Positions 25,522 through 34,197 of a DNA stretch of 46,011 bases are shown here, piece after piece (within the stretch, counting starts at the first letter, position 1; every line of letters begins with the position of its first letter). Under the pieces are notes generated by a model. That model worked only from the letters and a program-made list of their open reading frames with translations, searched no databases and was not told where the DNA came from. Both the position numbers and the translations under genes were made by a program. Origin of the DNA: Chitinophagales bacterium. Lineage in GTDB: Bacteria > Bacteroidota > Bacteroidia > Chitinophagales > LD1. The DNA lies in NCBI GenBank assembly GCA_025057415.1, contig JANWXI010000011.1, positions 1 to 46,011 on the forward strand, in the 5' to 3' direction.

Positions 25522-27324
25522 ATGCTTCAACACCACCTTCGAAACATCGCTATCATCGCACACGTGGATCACGGTAAAACCACCCTCGTGGACAAGATAC
25601 TGCACCAATGTGCGCTTTTTCGCGAAAACCAACAAACCGGAGAACTGATATTGGACAACAACGAACTGGAGCGCGAGCGGGGGATTACGATACTTGCCAA
25701 AAATGTTTCGGTGGAATACAAGGGGGTTAAAATCAACATCATTGATACCCCCGGCCACGCTGATTTTGGCGGAGAGGTTGAGCGCGTGTTAAACATGGCC
25801 GATGGAGTACTGCTGCTGGTGGATGCATTTGAGGGTCCCATGCCGCAAACGCGCTATGTGTTATCAAAAGCGATTCAACTCGGTAAAAAGCCCATTGTTG
25901 TTATCAATAAAGTGGATAAAGAAAACTGCCGGCCCGATGAAGTGCAGGAAGCCGTATTTGATTTGATGTATGCCCTGGGCGCCACCGAAGACCAACTTAA
26001 CTTTCCCACGGTATTTGGCTCAGCCAAGCGCGGATGGATGAGTGGCGACTGGAAACATCCTGCCGAAGACGTAACATACCTGCTGGATACCATCATCGGG
26101 CATATCCCCGCTCCGCCATATCGCGAGGGCACGGTGCAAATGCAAATTACCTCGCTCGATTATTCATCGTACATAGGTCGTATTGCGATTGGACGTGTAG
26201 CGCGCGGCACGCTCGCCATCAACCAGCCCGTGAATTTGGTGAAACGCGATGGGCGTGTGCAAAAAGCAAAAATCAAAGAGTTGTATGTATTCAGCGGTCT
26301 CGGAAAGGTAAAAGTTGACACGGTCCCCTGCGGTGATTTGTGTGCGGTGGTAGGCATAGAGGGTTTTGAAATAGGCGACACCATCGCAGATGCAGAAAAC
26401 CCGGAACCATTGCCTCCTATTCACATTGACGAACCGACCATCAGCATGGTGTTTACTACCAACACATCGCCTTTTTTCGGCAAAGAGGGTAAGCATGTGA
26501 CATCGCAAAAAATCAGGGAGCGTTTGTACCGGGAGCTTGAAAAAAACCTGGCGCTGCGCGTAGAGGAGACCGAGAGTGCCGATACATTTAAAGTTTACGG
26601 ACGCGGCATACTGCACCTGTCTGTGCTCATCGAAACGATGCGCAGGGAAGGATACGAAATGAGTATCGGTAACCCCCGGGTAATCATCAAGGAAATTGAC
26701 GGACAAAAATGCGAACCGGTAGAAATCCTCACCATTGACGCTCCGGAGCAGGTAGCCGGCAAATGCATCGAGTTAGTAACGCAGCGCAAGGGGGAACTGA
26801 TGATTATGGAGCCCAAAGGCGACAGGATGCATTTGGAATTTGAAATTCCCTCGCGGGGAATTATCGGTTTGCGGACACTCATCCTCAACGCAACGGCAGG
26901 AGAAGCTATCATGGCGCACCGTTTTAAGGAGTTCAAACCTGTGCGGGGTGAAATTCCAACGCGCATCAACGGCTCGCTCATCGCCAAGGAGCAGGGAAGA
27001 GCTACCGCTTACAGTATGGATAAACTCAAAGACCGCGGCGTGTTTTTCATAGAACCCGGCGCTGAGATTTATGAGGGTCAGATAGTGGGCGAACACTCCA
27101 AGAGCGGAGATCTGGTAGTCAATCTCGTTACTGCCAAACAACTCACCAACTTTCGCGCCGCCGGTGCCGATGATAAAGTGATGTTGCCCCCTCCGGTGCG
27201 CATGAGCTTAGAGGAATGTATGGAGTACATACAAGAAGACGAGTACGTAGAAGTAACCCCGCAAAGCATACGCCTGCGCAAAATTTTACTGAATGAGAAC
27301 GACCGCAGGCGCGCAGGCAAATAA
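25522..27324 (+). CDS. typA: Ribosome-associated GTPase TypA/BipA
   Basis: A 600-aa translational GTPase that binds the ribosome and helps 50S assembly under stress and cold. G motifs are AHVDHGKTT (13-21), DTPGHAD (75-81), NKVD (129-132) and a following GSAK. EF-G-like domains III and V (FFGKEGKHVTSQKIRERL; EFEIPSRGIIGLRTLILNATAGEAIM) and the TypA-specific C-terminal domain complete it. I use the ATG at 25522 (MLQHHLRNIAIIAHVD). A start 21 codons upstream is open but its peptide is unlike TypA, and the predicted promoter overlaps it. Confidence 0.97.
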   Translation: MLQHHLRNIAIIAHVDHGKTTLVDKILHQCALFRENQQTGELILDNNELERERGITILAKNVSVEYKGVKINIIDTPGHADFGGEVERVLNMADGVLLLVDAFEGPMPQTRYVLSKAIQLGKKPIVVINKVDKENCRPDEVQEAVFDLMYALGATEDQLNFPTVFGSAKRGWMSGDWKHPAEDVTYLLDTIIGHIPAPPYREGTVQMQITSLDYSSYIGRIAIGRVARGTLAINQPVNLVKRDGRVQKAKIKELYVFSGLGKVKVDTVPCGDLCAVVGIEGFEIGDTIADAENPEPLPPIHIDEPTISMVFTTNTSPFFGKEGKHVTSQKIRERLYRELEKNLALRVEETESADTFKVYGRGILHLSVLIETMRREGYEMSIGNPRVIIKEIDGQKCEPVEILTIDAPEQVAGKCIELVTQRKGELMIMEPKGDRMHLEFEIPSRGIIGLRTLILNATAGEAIMAHRFKEFKPVRGEIPTRINGSLIAKEQGRATAYSMDKLKDRGVFFIEPGAEIYEGQIVGEHSKSGDLVVNLVTAKQLTNFRAAGADDKVMLPPPVRMSLEECMEYIQEDEYVEVTPQSIRLRKILLNENDRRRAGK

Positions 27325-27416
27325 AAATGTGAGAGCGCCACTGCACTGCTGTAATAACGCATCACCGCCCGAAAGTCATTTAATTTTTTCTACGTAGTCG
27401 GCATGAAACACATTAA

Positions 27417-28595
27417 TCACAAGTTGCACGCAAGCCATGCCATTAGTCCGGGGCTGTGTAGCAGGCATGTTTCATCAACATCAAAATCGGGTGTATGTAA
27501 CCCGGCGGTTATCCCTTTCTTTTTATTGCCTGTGCCAATGCGATAAAACAACCCGGGCACGTGATGCGTGTAATGGGCAAAATCTTCGCTGCCCATGCGA
27601 TAAGGTAATTGCAGCACCTGCCCGCTGCCCGAATATGCCGCAGCGAGACGCATGGCGGTAGATGTAAGCGCCGGGTCATTGACGAGCACCGGAGCCCCCT
27701 CGCGAAAATGCACCTCGCAACCGGTGAGATATTTATCGGTTATCTCATGACAAATATTTTCTATATGATTTTTGGTTTGCCTGCGCCATGCTTCATCAAA
27801 ACAGCGGAGCGTACCCGCCAGCGACACCCGGTCGGGAACAATATTTGTACTGCCGGCTCCCTCCATCTTGCCGAAAGAGAGTACGGAAGGGCGCTGCAGG
27901 TCGGTAAACATGCGGAGTTCCAACAGGATTTCCGCAGCAATTAAAAGCGGATTTTTCAACTCCTCTACACGCGCCGCATGACCACCTTTGCCGATAACGG
28001 TTATGTACACCTCATCGCTGCTGGCCATGAAGTTTCCCGGGCAAAACCCGTAAGTGCCGGTTTCCAATTCGGGCGATACATGCAAGGCGATGATCTTTTC
28101 CACGTTCGGGTTTTGCAACACACCCGCTTTAATCATGGCATCTGCGCCACTCGGTAGTTGTTCCTCGCTCGGCTGAAAAATGAATTTGAAAGTTCCGGTA
28201 AGCGAATGGCGAAGCGAAGCGAGTATCGAAGCTGTAGCCAGTAAATTGGCTGTGTGCACATCATGGCCGCAGGCGTGCATCACCCCCTGCACAACTGACT
28301 TGTAGGCGGCAGCGTTGTTTTCCTGTATGGGCAAGGCATCCATATCGGCACGCAGCGCCACGCAGCGGCTATCGGGCTCCGCGCATCGGAGTATGCCCAC
28401 TACTCCTGTGCCGGCTATGCCGGTGTATACCTCTATGTCCATGGCGCTTAGCGTATCGGCTACCAAACGTGCGGTGAGGTGCTCCTGCCAGCTCAACTCA
28501 GGATGTGTATGTAATTGCCTACGCAACGACACCGTCCGCTCATAGTGTTTTTCAGACAGGTTGCGGAATGTAGCCGCATCAGGAGCGGACACCAT
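27417..28595 (-). CDS. M20 family amidohydrolase
   Basis: This 392-aa metallohydrolase resembles hippurate hydrolase/N-acyl-amino-acid amidohydrolases (M20D). Metal ligands are visible in HACGHDVH (107-114), with QPSEEQ (141-146) holding the catalytic and bridging acid residues and SEDFAHY near the C-terminus holding a late ligand. The dimerisation domain follows FCPGNFMASSDEVYITVIGKGGHAA. There is no signal peptide, so it is cytosolic; it removes acyl groups from amino acids or peptides, but the substrate cannot be deduced. I start at the ATG at 28595, one base beyond the stop codon of the SPOR gene, so the two are translationally coupled. Confidence 0.92.
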   Translation of the reverse strand: MVSAPDAATFRNLSEKHYERTVSLRRQLHTHPELSWQEHLTARLVADTLSAMDIEVYTGIAGTGVVGILRCAEPDSRCVALRADMDALPIQENNAAAYKSVVQGVMHACGHDVHTANLLATASILASLRHSLTGTFKFIFQPSEEQLPSGADAMIKAGVLQNPNVEKIIALHVSPELETGTYGFCPGNFMASSDEVYITVIGKGGHAARVEELKNPLLIAAEILLELRMFTDLQRPSVLSFGKMEGAGSTNIVPDRVSLAGTLRCFDEAWRRQTKNHIENICHEITDKYLTGCEVHFREGAPVLVNDPALTSTAMRLAAAYSGSGQVLQLPYRMGSEDFAHYTHHVPGLFYRIGTGNKKKGITAGLHTPDFDVDETCLLHSPGLMAWLACNL

Positions 28596-28596
28596 A

Positions 28597-28983
28597 CTAT
28601 TGGATCTTGATTTTATCTTTAACAATAAACGCGCCGGGATAATGCGTTATGATTTGCTGCAAATAATACGTGGCTTCCAGCCGCGTGGCAAAATCACCAA
28701 CCTTGAGTTTATAGTAAGGGGCATCGTAATCTACATATGAGCGGAGCTCCGGAAATATGCGATACAAATTGGCCTTACTTTTGTAAACCTCATCGCGTAC
28801 ATCGGTGTAAGTAATCTGCAGTCGGTAACCATCGGTTGTCTCTGCCCGGGCGGTGTATTCATTATACCGGCTTACAAGCCGGCTGATGACAGAGTCCCTC
28901 ACGATATAACACTGCGCGTCCGCACTCCTGAAAAATGCGATAGTCCACAATATACACATCAACTTTAGTATACGCAAATTCAT
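28597..28983 (-). CDS. Exported SPOR-domain-like protein
   Basis: A 128-aa protein with a signal peptide (about 1-24, ending near SADA) and a C-terminal domain resembling SPOR: YRLQITYTDVRDEVYKSKANL, PYYKLKVGDFATRLEATYYLQQI and a final IVKDKI. SPOR domains bind denuded peptidoglycan glycan strands at the division site. A short basic/aromatic segment lies between them. The ATG at 28983 (MNLRILKLMC) is preferred over one ten codons upstream. It is directly followed by the M20 gene with a 1-base gap. The fold call is from pattern and length only. Confidence 0.72.
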   Translation of the reverse strand: MNLRILKLMCILWTIAFFRSADAQCYIVRDSVISRLVSRYNEYTARAETTDGYRLQITYTDVRDEVYKSKANLYRIFPELRSYVDYDAPYYKLKVGDFATRLEATYYLQQIITHYPGAFIVKDKIKIQ

Positions 28984-29186
28984 ACCGCCAGCAAAAATAT
29001 ATTTTCGCAACACAACTTGATGAATCCGTTTATCATTAAACGTAACACTCCCCGTTGCCTTTCATAATCAATGTGAAGATTTTGTAATAAAGCGTAATAT
29101 CCCGCTATCCGGGTAAAAGGTTGAGAACTTTTATTTACTATATCGGATTTTGGTATCATATTTGGTTTCGACATAATAAAACATTT

Positions 29187-29444
29187 ATGCTATCAATTAT
29201 CTGGACAGCCATTATAGGCCTTCTGGCAGGCGCCATCGGTAAGCTCATCATGCCCGGTAAAGACCCTGGCGGTATTATCGTAACCATGCTGATTGGTATC
29301 GGTGGGTCCTTTGTGGGCAAATATCTCGGAGAAGCTCTTCAGGTGAATTTTCTCAACGGCTTCGGGGGAGCGGTGCTGGGCGCCATTATTATCCTTGCTT
29401 TATGGCGGGTAATCAGCAACAAAATCCTCAACAAGGGAGAATAG
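29187..29444 (+). CDS. GlsB/YeaQ/YmgE-like small membrane protein
   Basis: An 85-aa protein with three hydrophobic segments (about 1-20, 28-48, 57-77) and the family pattern GLLAGAIGKLIMPGKDPGG followed by a glycine-rich IGIGGSFVGKYLG. The family (transglycosylase-associated/GlsB) is linked to general stress, with unknown activity. The ATG at 29187 begins MLSIIWTAII; the longer open frame adds an aromatic stretch not seen in the family. It is alone on the plus strand, followed by the S41 proteases. Confidence 0.9.
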   Translation: MLSIIWTAIIGLLAGAIGKLIMPGKDPGGIIVTMLIGIGGSFVGKYLGEALQVNFLNGFGGAVLGAIIILALWRVISNKILNKGE

Positions 29445-29536
29445 TTCCACTCAAGCTGCCGCCCTGCAGGTGAAAGTTAATTTCCCTGAAATAACTACGG
29501 TATCGTAAAATATACCGCATCATCTGCCGTATTGAT

Positions 29537-29544
29537 TATGTTTG
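29537..29544 (+). promoter_or_regulatory. Possible -7 element before the S41 pair
   Basis: TATGTTTG is a perfect match to TAnnTTTG, though no TTG stands at the -33 distance. It overlaps the earliest open start of the protease frame and so favours the start at 29598. A 6-bp inverted repeat, GTCGGC/GCCGAC, begins at its last base (29544-29560) and would lie near the transcript start. Confidence 0.38.
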
Positions 29545-29597
29545 TCGGCCGATTGCCGACCGAAGAAGTATCTTCTACCGGCTACCAAAAATATAAC

Positions 29598-31262
29598 ATG
29601 ATGTCCATCTGCAAAAGCACTAGGATTGTATTGCTCATTACCGGCGCCTGCATGGCGTTGCTATCGTTTAGGCAGGTCAACTTTTTTGATATTACAAAAA
29701 ATTTAGATATATTTATTTCTTTATACAAAGAGCTGAACACCTATTATGTGGACACCCTGCAACCCGATAAGCTTATCAAGGCGGGTGCCACAGCCATGTT
29801 GGATGATTTGGATCCCTACACCGATTTTATCCCGGAAGAAGACATGGATGAATACCGCATACAAACCACGGGTAAATACGGAGGAATAGGAGCCATTATC
29901 GGTACCCGGGGTGAATGGGTAACCATAACCGAGCCGTACGAGGGGTGCCCGGCTGCAAAAGCCGGTTTAAGGGCAGGCGATAAAATCATTGAAGTAAACG
30001 GCAAAAGTACCCGTAACCAAAAGACCGATGAAGTCAGTTCCATGCTGAAGGGTAAACCCGGTACCACGGTACAGGTGAAAATCAGGCGGCTTACGGCCGA
30101 TGGCTCCGAACAAGATATGACCGTAACACTTACCCGCGAAGAAATCAAAATCAAAAACGTACCCTACTACGGCATCATCGAAGAGGGCATCGGGTATATA
30201 CGTTTAATTAACTTCACCGACCGCGCAGGAGCAGAAGTACGTATGGCATTGCAACAAATGCAATCTAAGGCAAAACTCAAAGGAGTTATTCTGGATGTGC
30301 GCGGCAATCCGGGCGGACTGCTTCACGAAGCCATCCATGTAGCGAATGTATTTGTGGATCGCAACGTAGAGATAGTTTCCACCAAAGGCAAAATGAGCGA
30401 ATGGGATAAAACCTTTTTTACCACACAGGATCCTGTAGATACAAAAGTGCCGTTAGTGGTGCTGGCAGATGGAGGATCTGCATCTGCCAGCGAGATCGTA
30501 AGCGGTGCACTGCAGGATCTGGACCGTGCTGTGATCATCGGGCAAAAAACATACGGAAAAGGTCTGGTGCAAAGTACCCGTTCGCTACCATATGGCGCCA
30601 AGCTCAAAATCACAACGGCAAAATACTACATACCCTCCGGACGTTGTATCCAGGCCATTAACTATGCTGAGCGCAACGAAGACGGCAGTGTGAAGCATAT
30701 CCCCGATTCGCTCAAAAACGCCTTTAAAACGCGCAACGGGCGCACGGTGTATGACGGCGGCGGTATAGACCCCGATATTGTTACCGAACCCGAAAAGCTC
30801 GCCAACATCACAGCATCTCTGGTGAGCAAAGGACTGCTGTTTGATTACGCCAATCTGTTCCGGGCGCGGCACGAGTCGATCCCGGATGCCGCCTCCTTTG
30901 CACTTACGGAAGAGGAGTACGACGCTTTTGTGCAATGGTTGGCTGGCAAAGAATATGATTACACCACTGAAAGCGAAAAAATGCTGGAAGAACTCAAGGC
31001 GGCTTCTGAAAAAGAAAAATATTACGAGTCGCTGCGCACTGAACTGGAGAGTTTGAAGAAGAACATGTCGCACGATAAGCTAAACGATTTGAAAAAAGCC
31101 AAATCACAAATCAAAAGCATGCTGGAAGAGGAAATTGCCTCGCGGTATTACCTCAGTAGCGGACGTATTGCAAACTCTATTCGCTCTGACGGTGACATCC
31201 GAAAGGCCGTAGAGATACTGCGCGATGAACAACAGATGAAAAAAATATTAGCTAAAAAATAA
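29598..31262 (+). CDS. S41 family C-terminal processing protease (first copy)
   Basis: This 554-aa exported protease has an N-terminal signal/anchor helix, a CTP N-domain (ELNTYYVDTLQPDKLIKAGATAMLDDLDPYTDF), a PDZ domain (about 85-165; KYGGIGAIIG, AGLRAGDKIIEVNG), the S41 core, and a long charged helical C-terminus. The catalytic Ser lies in GGSASASEIVSGALQD and the Lys in IIGQKTYGKGLVQ. It trims C-termini of exported proteins by a Ser-Lys mechanism. The start is one of two adjacent ATGs (29598/29601). It is followed after 15 bp by a paralogue of the same architecture. Confidence 0.93.
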   Translation: MMSICKSTRIVLLITGACMALLSFRQVNFFDITKNLDIFISLYKELNTYYVDTLQPDKLIKAGATAMLDDLDPYTDFIPEEDMDEYRIQTTGKYGGIGAIIGTRGEWVTITEPYEGCPAAKAGLRAGDKIIEVNGKSTRNQKTDEVSSMLKGKPGTTVQVKIRRLTADGSEQDMTVTLTREEIKIKNVPYYGIIEEGIGYIRLINFTDRAGAEVRMALQQMQSKAKLKGVILDVRGNPGGLLHEAIHVANVFVDRNVEIVSTKGKMSEWDKTFFTTQDPVDTKVPLVVLADGGSASASEIVSGALQDLDRAVIIGQKTYGKGLVQSTRSLPYGAKLKITTAKYYIPSGRCIQAINYAERNEDGSVKHIPDSLKNAFKTRNGRTVYDGGGIDPDIVTEPEKLANITASLVSKGLLFDYANLFRARHESIPDAASFALTEEEYDAFVQWLAGKEYDYTTESEKMLEELKAASEKEKYYESLRTELESLKKNMSHDKLNDLKKAKSQIKSMLEEEIASRYYLSSGRIANSIRSDGDIRKAVEILRDEQQMKKILAKK

Positions 31263-31277
31263 ATATATCCGGTGGTC

Positions 31278-32933
31278 ATGAAGCGGATTTTACCAGGCAT
31301 TACAGCAGCAGCGGGTATAGCAGCGATAACGGCATTTACCGACCGATACTTTGAACTATCCAAAAACATAGAAGTATTTTCTTCGCTCTACAGAGAAGTA
31401 AACACGTATTATGTAGATGACGTAGAGCCCAGTAAACTGATGCGCAACTTTCTGGATGGCATGCTCAAGACCTTAGACCCTTACACAAATTACTTTTCGC
31501 AATCGCAGATTGAAAAAGCCCGCATACAGCAGGGTGGGAAGTTTGGCGGTATAGGCATTGAGATAGACACCATGCGTGGCTATCCGGTGGTTACGGCTGT
31601 ATGGAAAGACCAACCAGCCGACAAGGCAGGCATTCAACCCGGAGATGTCATTCTCTCTATTGACGGCTCCACAACGCTCAACCGTCAAAAAGAGGATGTG
31701 GAGAAGTTTCTGACCGGAGAGCCCAAGAGCCGTATCATACTTCAGATAGAGCGAAAAATATCTTCGTCAGAAACCAGGCAACTGCATCTGAATCTGATGC
31801 GCGAAGAGATTCAGGAAACGAATGTGCCTTTCTTTGGGATGATTACCCCGGAGATTGGTTGCATCAAACTCAAAATTTTCAATGAACATGCCGCGCAGGA
31901 TGTGCGACGCGCTTATGATAGTTTAAAGAACATTCAGCCCCGGCTCAAAGGGTTGATATTAGATTTGCGGGGTAACCCCGGCGGGCTGATGCTGGAGGCC
32001 GTTGAGATTGTGAACATGTTCATTGAGAAAGATAAGCTGGTGGTAGCCACCAAAGGCAAGGTGGACGAGTGGAACAACACTTTTAAAACCAAATCAGACC
32101 CGGTGGATTTGCAAATACCGATTGCCGTGCTGGTTAACTCGGGCAGCGCCTCAGCATCAGAGATAGTGAGCGGTGCACTGCAGGATTATGACCGGGCAGT
32201 TATCATCGGGCAAAAAACCTTTGGTAAAGGTTTGGTGCAAATTACACGACCTCTCTCTTACAATACCATGCTGAAAGTGACCACCGCAAAATACTACATA
32301 CCTTCGGGGCGTTGCATTCAGGCCATCAACTATGCCGAGCGCAATGAAGACGGAAGCGTGAAACGCATCCCCGACTCGCTTAAGCGCGAGTTTAAAACCT
32401 CGGCTGGCAGAAAAGTGTGGGATGGAGGCGGTATTGACCCCGACATACCGTTGCCAAAACCGGAGCTGAGCGCTGTAGCCCAGGCCCTGGAGCGCCAGCA
32501 TCTGATATTTGATTTTGCTACCCTATATACCCTGCAAAAAAATAATCTTGAAGACCCTGCAACCTTCAAGCTAAGCGAAAAAGATTACAACGACTTTCTC
32601 GCCTTCATCCGTTCACGCGGATTTGCATACCGCACCGAAACCGAGCAGAAACTGGAAAAACTGAAGCAAATTGCAACAGACGAGAAATACTTTGACGCCA
32701 TTCAGCCCGCCCACCAACAATTGATAAAAAAAATAGCCAACGAAAAAGAACAAGACCTTATGCGCCACAAAGGCGAGATTATCACTCTTTTAGAAAATGA
32801 AATCGTGGGGCGTTATTACTACGCATACGGTAAGGTGAAAAAGAGTTATCAGAACGATGCAGAAGTTGCCCGGGCGGTGCAGTTACTCAACCAGCCAGAT
32901 GAGATTAAAAAAATATTGAGCGCTAAAAATTAA
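31278..32933 (+). CDS. S41 family C-terminal processing protease (second copy)
   Basis: A 551-aa paralogue of the preceding protease with the same order: N-terminal hydrophobic anchor (1-20), CTP N-domain with EVNTYYVDDVEPSKL, PDZ (KFGGIGIEIDT, AGIQPGDVILSIDG), S41 core and C-terminal helices. The catalytic Ser is in SGSASASEIVSGALQD and the Lys in QKTFGKGLVQ. The segment around KYYIPSGRCIQAINYAERNE is identical in both copies, while the PDZ and C-terminal regions have diverged. The ATG at 31278 is used; a GTG two codons earlier is open. Its end overlaps the convergent OM-like gene by 11 bp. Confidence 0.93.
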   Translation: MKRILPGITAAAGIAAITAFTDRYFELSKNIEVFSSLYREVNTYYVDDVEPSKLMRNFLDGMLKTLDPYTNYFSQSQIEKARIQQGGKFGGIGIEIDTMRGYPVVTAVWKDQPADKAGIQPGDVILSIDGSTTLNRQKEDVEKFLTGEPKSRIILQIERKISSSETRQLHLNLMREEIQETNVPFFGMITPEIGCIKLKIFNEHAAQDVRRAYDSLKNIQPRLKGLILDLRGNPGGLMLEAVEIVNMFIEKDKLVVATKGKVDEWNNTFKTKSDPVDLQIPIAVLVNSGSASASEIVSGALQDYDRAVIIGQKTFGKGLVQITRPLSYNTMLKVTTAKYYIPSGRCIQAINYAERNEDGSVKRIPDSLKREFKTSAGRKVWDGGGIDPDIPLPKPELSAVAQALERQHLIFDFATLYTLQKNNLEDPATFKLSEKDYNDFLAFIRSRGFAYRTETEQKLEKLKQIATDEKYFDAIQPAHQQLIKKIANEKEQDLMRHKGEIITLLENEIVGRYYYAYGKVKKSYQNDAEVARAVQLLNQPDEIKKILSAKN

Positions 32934-33705
32934 CGTGTTGCTTTTTGTTGCGCTTGCGGTAAAAATACTCGGTCACCCAGCGCACACCGCCTGAGATCCA
33001 CACCGGCATGGGCTCTGTACCACCCAAACCGTTACCGATGGTCATATCCAATTGCAACAGATCGCTCACAAAGTAACGCATACCCGCCTGCACAGCTGTA
33101 CCTGCCCCTGCCACGTACGGGTCGCCCGAAAAAACCTCGCCTACAAAATGAAAACCTCCGTGCATGCGAATTTGTGTACCCAGGCCCCAAATCAATTTTA
33201 AATCGTTTTGTTTATCAATACGCAAATAATTTCCCCCTATGTTGCCGTGAATGAGGACACCGTCGTTTTTAAAAAAACTTTGTGTTAACATAAGAATAGA
33301 ATACGCGCCGTAACCCGGAGGACGTGTAGCGCCCCTGCCGTATGGTAAAAAGGAACCCATAGAAAAAGCTACGCCGGGAGCTTTGTTGGGTTTGTACTCG
33401 CGCAGCAGAAATTTTATTTGCAAAAGCGGGGCGGCAAACGTTGCGTGAAGTGAAGGGCGCTCCGTAAAATCGCCACCCCCCACCATCCCGAGAGACAGTT
33501 CGACATTCTTGTGTGGGCCGTACGCAAACATGTGCCAGCTCTGCATGCCTGCCACATCCATGCGCAGCCATGACTCCCATTGAAACAACCTCCAGCCCAC
33601 TACCCGCGCATCATCTGTAATGAACGGGCGCACCGCATGTGCTACGCTACACAAGAAAACAAAACATAATGCCGTAATATTTTTAAAAAAGTAACGCAAT
33701 GCCAC
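32923..33705 (-). CDS. Putative outer-membrane beta-barrel protein
   Basis: A 260-aa protein with a signal peptide ending near AHA (about 24) and then RPFITDDARVVG, a start often seen in the phenol-degradation MetA-like transporter family of outer-membrane proteins. The rest is beta-rich with alternating aromatic/hydrophobic strands (GVLIHGNIGGNYLRID, GLGTQIRMHGGFHFVGEVF). It ends in a basic tail rather than a terminal aromatic residue. The start is a GTG at 33705. Its 3' end overlaps the second S41 gene by 11 bp. I cannot name a transported compound. Confidence 0.6.
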   Translation of the reverse strand: MALRYFFKNITALCFVFLCSVAHAVRPFITDDARVVGWRLFQWESWLRMDVAGMQSWHMFAYGPHKNVELSLGMVGGGDFTERPSLHATFAAPLLQIKFLLREYKPNKAPGVAFSMGSFLPYGRGATRPPGYGAYSILMLTQSFFKNDGVLIHGNIGGNYLRIDKQNDLKLIWGLGTQIRMHGGFHFVGEVFSGDPYVAGAGTAVQAGMRYFVSDLLQLDMTIGNGLGGTEPMPVWISGGVRWVTEYFYRKRNKKQHVNF

Positions 33706-33933
33706 CGATTATGAGCCGCCGCGAAAATGACATTTATCTGACAAAATGAAAATCTTGGTTGATAAATACATGACAAAAAAACGTTAAGTGATTTTTAGGT
33801 CTATGAAAAAATCGGTTAAGTCACACATCGCTATACCATGCTTCTTCCCCGCATTGTATGCCTAAACACTCAATTAAGCGGGTATAATTTTCGTTGCAGT
33901 AAATTGGAATGTAAATTTTATTTACCTCTATAG
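33706..33933. other. Intergenic, no feature seen
   Basis: AT-rich DNA upstream of the decayed CHU_C domain and of the OM-like gene. I see no open frame or repeat that I could support; it may hold the more decayed front part of the same pseudogene. Confidence 0.4.
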
Positions 33934-34197
33934 CTCTTCTGGAGTGTACTTTTTGGAGATGGCCGCAATGATTCGTGGTTTCCTCCCGTATATTTGCTGA
34001 GATTGCAGCAGATGCAAACGGCTGTGTATAATCGCTGAGGCGAGAAGGCGTATGAGAGCCGCGAAATACCCTTTGCCTGGGATGGTACGCACAACGGCGC
34101 AAAAGCGCCGCCGGGAACATATATTTATATTGTATGTATGTGTAAAAATGGTGACCGTGCGCGCTCGTACCAGGGCAGCGTAACATTGCTACGGTAA
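33934..34197 (+). pseudogene. Decayed T9SS type B (CHU_C) sorting domain
   Basis: In the frame ending with the TAA at 34195-34197, the translation shows GDGRNDSW (from 33955), then VYNR, a TGA stop at 34036-34038, then GEKAYESREIPFAWDGTHNG, APPGTYIYIV and SYQGSVTLLR. This matches the CHU_C/type B sorting domain of the 1354-aa protein (NGDGANDV, LYNRWGEKVFE, DGWDGKYKG, KGSVTLLR). The stop falls where a conserved tryptophan (TGG) belongs. No start codon or upstream domain remains. The stop of the phosphoesterase gene on the other strand lies inside this remnant. Confidence 0.8.

Noticed and set aside
29544-29560. Inverted repeat GTCGGC/GCCGAC as a terminator after the GlsB-like gene
   Set aside because: The stem is 6 bp and no T tract follows; it also sits at a likely transcript start.
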